Made by a program: the position numbers and the translations under genes. DNA of 52,856 nucleotides from Bacteroidota bacterium (lineage in GTDB: Bacteria > Bacteroidota > Rhodothermia > Rhodothermales > Bin80), in the NCBI GenBank assembly GCA_028875125.1, contig JAPPGC010000012.1, forward strand, positions 1 through 52,856. Reading direction: 5' to 3'. The notes under the pieces are model-generated. The model had not been told where the DNA came from, did not search any database, and saw nothing but the letters and a program-made list of their open reading frames with translations. Shown here piece after piece: positions 48,201 to 52,856 of the stretch; position 1 is the stretch's first letter; every line of letters begins with the position of its first letter.

Positions 48201-49105
48201 GTGTTTTGGTAATGTTTACCGGTTCAGTCCTTTCCCGGGCGTTGGCACGACCAATTGCCAGACTACAGGAGGGTTTGCAGGAAGCAGCTCAAGGAAAATT
48301 TGAACATGTGTTACCGGTTGAGTCGCGCGATGAAGTGGGCGCGCTGGTCACAACCTTCAATACGATGCAGCGTCAACTCTCGGAAAACAGAGAGAAGCTG
48401 GCCAGGCAGGAGCGACAATTGGCTTGGCGCGAAATGGCTCGTCAGATCGCACATGAGATCAAAAACCCGCTCACGCCAATGAAGCTGTCCATTCAGCATC
48501 TCCAGCGCTCACACGACAATGCGAAGACGGATACTTCCCGGTTTAGACGACAATTTGCTCGAACTACAGCAACCATTGTCGCACAGATTGATTCGCTGGC
48601 GCATATCGCCAACGAGTTTTCAACATTTGCCCGGCTTCCCGCCCGCAGAGTTGTTCGCGTTGACTTGCGCGAGGTGATTAGTGAAGCACATGGCCTTATG
48701 CGGGCAGAGGCGTCAGATAACGTTACGTTGAAGCTGGAGCTTTCCAAAGAACCTTTGCCTGTTCGGGGGGATCCAAGTGAGCTTCTTCGCACATATATCA
48801 ATGTGGTGAAGAATGCATTGGAGGCTGTGCAGGACATTGACGCGGGGACGATCACATTTACTGGCAGGCAGGAAGAGAATCAAGCGATTACCGAAGTGAT
48901 TGACAATGGTCCAGGAATCCCGCTGGAGGTTCAAGACCGAATCTATGAGCCCAGTTTTTCCACAAAGACCAGCGGGGCAGGGCTAGGATTAGCAATTGCC
49001 CGTCAGGCAGTTGAGCTATCCGGTGGATCCATAAGTTTTAGCACGGAATTGGGGCAGGGCACTACAATGCGGATTGATCTTCCGCTGGATCCTGGAGATG
49101 ATTAG
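45278..49105 (+). CDS. Very large NtrY-like membrane sensor histidine kinase
   Basis: A 1275-residue sensor kinase. It starts with a signal-anchor helix (residues about 5-25), then a periplasmic domain to about 230, a block of several membrane helices (about 230-510), a second extracytoplasmic region, further helices near 765-820, and a last helix near 960. HAMP-like sequence follows (LARPIARLQEGL, SRDEVGALVTTFNTM). The phosphoacceptor is His1059 in AHEIKNPLTPMKLS, typical of NtrY-like kinases. The N-box is NVVKNALEA, with DNGPGIP and GAGLGLAIA. It should autophosphorylate and pass the phosphate to an NtrC-like regulator, but none is next to it. Such doubled sensor regions are unusual, and the ligand is unknown. 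Confidence 0.85.
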   Translation: MLQQRTFVVIAGFLLLTVGLSWIGQQIHVRSVGQGVDVRQREAVAVAEELLLSEFAATQEEMQVLAAEVARVVDRLNVSFRRVPDPLLTEELARIIIPEQGALSIYDTGMRLVAWRGESTPLAEEDIFDHPRWNIIRDADWRTTLVLWEPLHVGDAEIGSIRVTQNLFVRAPVRNSVLDNYDITNIWTRQTGLEVQVDYGGNLGENTLRSINGSVLGTYTVTPPTEATLIAKTAAFYDNLMSAGMALLVLWLVWGTWRWYRNAPKLYSLVTFAGVLGLGRIAWLSLEVPARYQTGKAPFSPLFDPVHLASTVGGGLMRTTGDLFIGALCVLVLGFAVLRYTNAHANPSKQQRSIAWVRLGGGILLTLVLALMLAVVIQASVLDSTLSYTGRDALLPSPLELVVYISLVLLTLGSALIAIRMLRIGLEMRPSRACLVSLFAGAALIIVALEWLQWGSSAVSMGFLLVCLYFAARAGSGNIYEWLSLRRAVPVVLGICLLLYPAYYENLDKRKRDRVEYAVETFDQGSDHGVSLAVREAVEKAFQRPELYGALASDEDISSELEQLLEGTLLSSLGAYDASLTILSTGGDELYRIGSVSATASPEATRALWAELRAGIELNSSNYGVVEPQSTGTVRYQYAGLAPLGDGWVLVRAQPHIVSEEANTPLLRVLLSSGHLDLYEDLSLASYRDGQLNRTFGRRFAKYRLDPEIAAGLARQSSQWRQESVGGGSTYLTYYLRRNGQVVAARMTTDGPFDHLYYLLRLVAGGLLLCIPFSTVGYIMQWRAGLFPRTRLRYQDKVMNAFFLVGVIAVIPVGIAGYNVVTEENEKAVQSWLRQHLERVESTLVPERRLGENNVDALAHINIDSLAARVGLDLNLYRGTELIAASRRQLVDDRIVDTRLPAEVYSAIYGRAQHFTFVDHRLGDFEYTAGYRAILNNSGNPAFILSVPTLPEAERIEEERARTLAYLFGAMLGLGVLVMFTGSVLSRALARPIARLQEGLQEAAQGKFEHVLPVESRDEVGALVTTFNTMQRQLSENREKLARQERQLAWREMARQIAHEIKNPLTPMKLSIQHLQRSHDNAKTDTSRFRRQFARTTATIVAQIDSLAHIANEFSTFARLPARRVVRVDLREVISEAHGLMRAEASDNVTLKLELSKEPLPVRGDPSELLRTYINVVKNALEAVQDIDAGTITFTGRQEENQAITEVIDNGPGIPLEVQDRIYEPSFSTKTSGAGLGLAIARQAVELSGGSISFSTELGQGTTMRIDLPLDPGDD

Positions 49106-49593
49106 TCATATCTGCTGCTAAGAGGGTAACTTCTTAGCGAGGGGCATCAGGGGAGTCGCTCTCAGAGCAAAATCGAATTTTGTTGCGAGCACGTATATCC
49201 GTCGACAGAGGCTACCTCCGCGGCACATTTCAGGATCAAATCCATAATCGGGCGACATAGGGGTTCTTCGTTACACTATTGCGGGTCACCACAGAAGAAG
49301 TGTCTAACGATTTGGACAAAATCAAGGCGGATTGCTTTGACGTAGTAACACGTCTCAGGCTTGCAACGTCAGGATTGTCACAGATCTCAACACTACAAAC
49401 CCTAACCACCTATATAGAAGTAGGCTCGAGACAATGCTGGTACCGAAGCAATAAGCCCAGCCATTCTCATCTCTACGAAACGGAAAATCCTGATCCTAAT
49501 CGTCACACTTTGTCGCCAGCCAAGAAATATGGATAGAATTCATAGCAAAACCAGTTTGTCCCCTTCTTGCATAAACACCAGAGGGTCTCTTGC
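49106..49593. other. Non-coding stretch between the kinase and the subtilase genes
   Basis: About 490 bp with no convincing gene. An 85-codon plus-strand reading (49279-49536) starts with TTG, has no motif and is rich in polar residues, so it is not called. CAAAATCGAATTTTG near 49168-49182 is a small hairpin with a 3-nt loop, without a clear T-tract. The stretch must contain the promoter of the subtilase gene. Confidence 0.45.
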
Positions 49594-52581
49594 ATGATTA
49601 CACGACTTCTTACATGGGGCCTGCAGGCCCGCCTATTTTTCTGGTTCTTGCTTTGGGTTTTTATCGTTCTTTGGGCTGTGCCATCTGGCCTGGCCCAAGA
49701 ACAACCGATCTACGAGCCCCAGGTCGTAATTGTGCAGGTTGAGCCGGGTTTAGCCATCGTAGAAGGAGCTGGGAAGACGGGGCTTGAGGTCTTCGACCGT
49801 ACAGCTGCCGAATACAGTGTGCACACGATAGAGCGTGTGTTTCCGTTTCTGGATCATGTTCAACCCACCCCCAAGACCAAGCAGAATCTCGTGGCGCTCC
49901 GTTATACCTATTATGTCCGGTACAGCGCGGGCGATGATCCCGAGCGGGTGGCGAAGGTGCTGGCCTTGTCACCAGGCGTGATCTACGCCGAACCCGTGAT
50001 CGTCAATCGCCTTTTGGAGTCGGAAATCCGTGTAGAGCCCAATGATTCATTGTTCAGCGATCAGACGTACCTGCGTCACATGCGCCTCCCTGAAGCCTGG
50101 GACATCGTCAAGGGAGAAGACATGAGCCCGCCGGTGGTAATCGCAATCGTGGATTTTGGCAGCAATTGGCGGCACGAGGACCTTTTGGCTAACGTGTGGA
50201 CCAATGCGAATGAGATTCCAGACAACGGCATTGATGACGATAACAACGGCTTTATTGATGATGTGCACGGCGTGAATTTCTGCAACAGAGATGAAACCAA
50301 TAACGATCCATTCGAGTCGAGGCTAAGTGAGCATGGCACGGCCGTGGCGGGCACGGCTGGTGGCGTGACCAATAACGGTGTTGGGGTAGCTGGTGCAGCC
50401 TGGAATGCCCAGTTCATGTATACTTGTGGTTCAGGGTACGCGGGCATTCTCTATGCTGCCGCCAACGGCGCCGATATCATAAATGCAAGCTGGGGCGGTG
50501 GAGGTCTCGAGGTGAGTACTTTCACCGCTCAATCTTTGGATCTAGCCGCCGATATGGGTGCGCTGGTGGTAGCGGCGGCGGGAAATGACAATCTCAATAA
50601 CGATCTGTACCCATTTTACCCAAGCAGCTACCCTCGCGTACTATCTGTCGGCGCGACGGCCAAGGATTCGCGGAGACGGGCGAGCTTTTCGAACTATGGC
50701 AAGACGGTGAATGTCTTTGTTCCTGGTGTCGGCATAGTAACTACCGACGTCGATGGTGAATACATCTCTTCGGCAAGCGGAACATCATTGTCGAGTCCTC
50801 TGGTCAGTGGTGTGGCGGCCTTGGTCAAGACCCAGTATCCCGACATTTCACCCGACGCATTGCGAGAACAAATCCGGCTCGCGAGCGAGCACATAGACGC
50901 AGAGAATCCTGGTCATGCGGGACAGCTGGGACGTGGGTACGTCAATGCGGAGGCATCTTTGGAAATGCCTGTTTTTCCGGCTGTGCGCCTAGTGCGCTGG
51001 ACATGGGATGACTCCGACAGCGACCTCATGATTATGTCTGGGGAAGAGGTAACGATCAAGGCCGTATTCGTCAACCATCTGGCGGACGCTCAGGAACTGA
51101 GCATAGGACTGACGGGGGCTGAATCGTATCCGTACCTTGATCTATCGAATGCGGAGCAAACGGTAGGCCGTTTAGCACGCGGCGATTCCACGGAGGTGAC
51201 ATTGCGGTTCGCGGTGGCCAGCGATGCACACTCCTCTCGCTTGATACGGCTCTATACACGAATTCGCGACGGTGCGTTCGTCGATGAGCCGGACCAGTTA
51301 TCCTTTGGAATAAACTCGAGGATCGAGTTGGATCACGCCGCACTCAGCGCGCTGTTTACGTCTACAGGTGGAGCCAGTTGGCGCAATAATAGAAACTGGG
51401 ATATCACCACAATTCCCACTCCGAGCGAGTTATCTAGGTGGCATGGCGTCGCAATCCGTCACGGTATTCTGAGCAGACTCAATCTGTATCGTAACCATTT
51501 GACGGGGACTTTGCCAAGTGAGTTGGGCGACTTGCAAGGGTTAGAAGATCTGCGGCTATACGAGAACTCGATTACCGGGGAGATTCCCCCTGAACTGGGC
51601 AACCTTACGCAGTTGCGATGGCTGGAGCTGGATCGCAATTCGCTTACTGGGGAAATACCTAGCGAGTTGGGTAACCTGACGCAGTTGCAAAGGCTGGGGC
51701 TGCATACCAATTCGCTTACTGGGGAAATCCCCAGCGAATTAGGCAATCTCGTGCAGTTACAAGTATTGCAGTTGGATGCTAATTCACTCTCCGGGGAAAT
51801 CCCCAGTGAACTGGGCAATCTCTCGCAATTGACGCAGCTGTACCTTCACGATAACGCCTTTACGGGCAAATTACCGAGGAGTCTCATGCAGTTGACGAAT
51901 CTGGAGGCCCTACACTTTAGCGGCCAGGACCTATGCGCGCCGGGAGATTTTGCGTTTCAGATTTGGCTCCGTAGTATCCCAGATGTAAGTGGTCCGACCT
52001 GCTCTGGAGTCCATTTTGTAGATCGCGTGGCGGATCAATCATTTCCGCGTGCGCATCCCATTGACCCAGTTGTCTTGCCCGAAGCTGTAGGGGCGTCACC
52101 GATTATCTATAGGTTGACACCCACATTGCCGACAGGATTAGTCTTTGACCAAGCCAATCGCACTCTTAGTGGGTTGCCGACAGTAGTCACGCTGGCCACG
52201 CCCTATACGTACAAGGCCACTGATGCTAACGGATCCACGGACAGCCTGTCCTTTAGCATAGAGGTGTATTCTCCGGTCAGTGTCGAGCATGAATCGTTAC
52301 CGGAAGCATTCGCCTTGCACGGCAACTTTCCTAATCCATTCCGGCATACCACGCAGTTGCAGATGGATCTCCCGTGGCCGGCTCGTGTGACGGTTGAGGT
52401 GATAGACGTGATAGGGCGCCGCGTGCTGACGACGCCTCCAACTGATCTGACCGCAGGATGGCAACGCAGTATAAAATTGAGTACGGCCGCATTGCCCTCG
52501 GGTCTGTACCTGTACACGGTGCATGCGTCATCGCCGGGTGGCCGCGTTGTGCACGCAGGGCGCTTTGTGCATGTCCGGTAA
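49594..52581 (+). CDS. Secreted subtilisin-like protease with plant-type LRRs, Ig-like domain and T9SS tail
   Basis: A 995-residue protein from the ATG at 49594, preceded by AGAGGG 11-16 nt upstream; a TTG at 49567 is less likely. After a signal peptide (hydrophobic to about residue 35, cleavage near GLAQE) and a propeptide-like segment, the S8 catalytic domain has Asp187 in AIVDFGSNW, His247 in SEHGTAVAGT, and Ser398 in SGTSLSSPLVSG, so it should be active. Around residues 585-780 there are leucine-rich repeats of the 24-residue plant type (NSLTGEIPSELGNLTQLQ). An Ig-like (He_PIG) domain follows (GLVFDQANRTLSGLP). The end is a T9SS sorting domain (HGNFPNPFRHTTQLQ, SGLYLYTVHAS). It is probably a surface-bound or released protease; the LRRs may mediate substrate or host binding. 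Confidence 0.9.
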   Translation: MITRLLTWGLQARLFFWFLLWVFIVLWAVPSGLAQEQPIYEPQVVIVQVEPGLAIVEGAGKTGLEVFDRTAAEYSVHTIERVFPFLDHVQPTPKTKQNLVALRYTYYVRYSAGDDPERVAKVLALSPGVIYAEPVIVNRLLESEIRVEPNDSLFSDQTYLRHMRLPEAWDIVKGEDMSPPVVIAIVDFGSNWRHEDLLANVWTNANEIPDNGIDDDNNGFIDDVHGVNFCNRDETNNDPFESRLSEHGTAVAGTAGGVTNNGVGVAGAAWNAQFMYTCGSGYAGILYAAANGADIINASWGGGGLEVSTFTAQSLDLAADMGALVVAAAGNDNLNNDLYPFYPSSYPRVLSVGATAKDSRRRASFSNYGKTVNVFVPGVGIVTTDVDGEYISSASGTSLSSPLVSGVAALVKTQYPDISPDALREQIRLASEHIDAENPGHAGQLGRGYVNAEASLEMPVFPAVRLVRWTWDDSDSDLMIMSGEEVTIKAVFVNHLADAQELSIGLTGAESYPYLDLSNAEQTVGRLARGDSTEVTLRFAVASDAHSSRLIRLYTRIRDGAFVDEPDQLSFGINSRIELDHAALSALFTSTGGASWRNNRNWDITTIPTPSELSRWHGVAIRHGILSRLNLYRNHLTGTLPSELGDLQGLEDLRLYENSITGEIPPELGNLTQLRWLELDRNSLTGEIPSELGNLTQLQRLGLHTNSLTGEIPSELGNLVQLQVLQLDANSLSGEIPSELGNLSQLTQLYLHDNAFTGKLPRSLMQLTNLEALHFSGQDLCAPGDFAFQIWLRSIPDVSGPTCSGVHFVDRVADQSFPRAHPIDPVVLPEAVGASPIIYRLTPTLPTGLVFDQANRTLSGLPTVVTLATPYTYKATDANGSTDSLSFSIEVYSPVSVEHESLPEAFALHGNFPNPFRHTTQLQMDLPWPARVTVEVIDVIGRRVLTTPPTDLTAGWQRSIKLSTAALPSGLYLYTVHASSPGGRVVHAGRFVHVR
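51493..51924 (+). repeat. Six 72-bp units encoding the LRRs
   Basis: The codon for the repeat's leading Asn recurs at 51493, 51565, 51637, 51709, 51781 and 51853, exactly 72 bp apart, so every unit is 24 codons. Units 3 to 5 are very similar at the DNA level (for example TTCGCTTACTGGGGAAAT in two of them), which suggests recent duplication and possible expansion or contraction by slippage or recombination. Confidence 0.85.
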
Positions 52582-52856
52582 TAGATCTCGTTTGATAAAC
52601 AAAGCTTCACACGCAACTCCCCCAATCTGCAAACTGTGCGAAATTTTGCAAGGGGTGTCCGACTCGCCACTTAGGTCTGATTCCGGGCTCCTAAGTTTTT
52701 CGATAACGGAAAATAATGACCCTGCTTTTTGGCACAGCGAACACGCTCTCGATAGAACTTTCTCTCTTAAAGTTTATACCAGGACGTTCCCATGGGCTCC
52801 TACTCCTGACTTCGACAGGTACGGGTTGACTCGGGGGCACAAATGGCCATTTTGGG
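52582..52856. other. Right-edge non-coding sequence
   Basis: After the subtilase stop codon about 275 bp remain with no gene I can support. The sequence near 52790-52830 contains CTTCGACAGG within a small hairpin (CCTG-ACTTCGA-CAGG); a comparison with tmRNA was considered and not adopted. An upstream or promoter role for a gene beyond the window is possible. Confidence 0.4.

Noticed and set aside
49279-49536. 85-codon plus-strand reading between the kinase and subtilase genes
   Set aside because: Starts with TTG, has no motif and an unstructured polar composition.
52775-52856. Possible 5' end of a tmRNA (CTTCGACAGG after a GGGCTCC-like start)
   Set aside because: The spacing from any G-rich acceptor strand to TTCGAC does not fit well, the CCTG/CAGG pairing explains the motif as a simple hairpin, and the rest of the molecule would lie outside the window.
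1-52856. CRISPR arrays, rRNA genes, integrases or intact transposases
   Set aside because: No regularly spaced repeats with unique spacers, no rRNA-like stretches and no recombinase motifs were seen on either strand.

Overview
The window looks like a chromosomal segment of a Bacteroidota/Rhodothermota-type bacterium. Four predicted exported proteins end in a type IX secretion (T9SS) sorting-like domain (genes at 2811, 7633, 12095 and 49594). There is a TonB-dependent receptor with a carboxypeptidase-regulatory-like N-terminal domain, a PorV/PorQ-like outer-membrane protein and a six-bladed propeller lipoprotein. Many genes lack an obvious Shine-Dalgarno sequence. The taxonomic call is inference from gene content; no rRNA or tRNA gene was seen.

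Layout. 1-4.8 kb: a tandem 22-bp repeat at the left edge, a propeller lipoprotein, a MetE-C-like methyltransferase on the minus strand, and a secreted FG-GAP/VCBS repeat protein. 4.9-13.7 kb: a tightly packed surface locus of TonB receptor, 1133-residue secreted protein, PorV-like barrel and T9SS-tagged peptidoglycan amidase. 13.7-16.6 kb: a SIS sugar-phosphate protein divergent from a Gfo/Idh/MocA dehydrogenase and an UlaG-like metallo-hydrolase, probably for handling an unusual sugar acid. 16.8-24.3 kb: a housekeeping run of pyrC, ddl, murF, a DHH phosphoesterase, leucyl aminopeptidase and pdxA, with several overlapping stop/start codons. 24.4-27.6 kb: two sodium-coupled transporters (AGCS symporter, NhaC antiporter).

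27.6-37.7 kb is a defence island between housekeeping genes. It holds (i) an ABC/OLD-type ATPase overlapping a DUF3226 TOPRIM-like protein, the same logic as PARIS-type systems; (ii) a 1390-residue single-gene protein that joins an MqsA-antitoxin-type HTH, a probable PD-(D/E)XK-like nuclease domain, a STAND-like P-loop NTPase and a long helical C-terminus, with an imperfect palindrome just upstream of its start codon; and (iii) an MmeI-family (type IIL) restriction-methylation gene interrupted by one in-frame amber codon. The 1.1 kb between (i) and (ii) carries no gene I can support. The single-gene HTH-nuclease-STAND protein is the best candidate here for an undescribed anti-phage system.

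38.2-52.6 kb returns to ordinary content: an M16 peptidase divergent by 35 bp from a DUF6807 lipoprotein, a GMC oxidoreductase, a D-2-hydroxyacid dehydrogenase that lacks the usual catalytic Glu, a DUF4783-like protein, a very large NtrY-like sensor kinase, and a subtilase with plant-type leucine-rich repeats and a T9SS tail. All functional calls come from reading motifs in the translated sequence; no database search was run.
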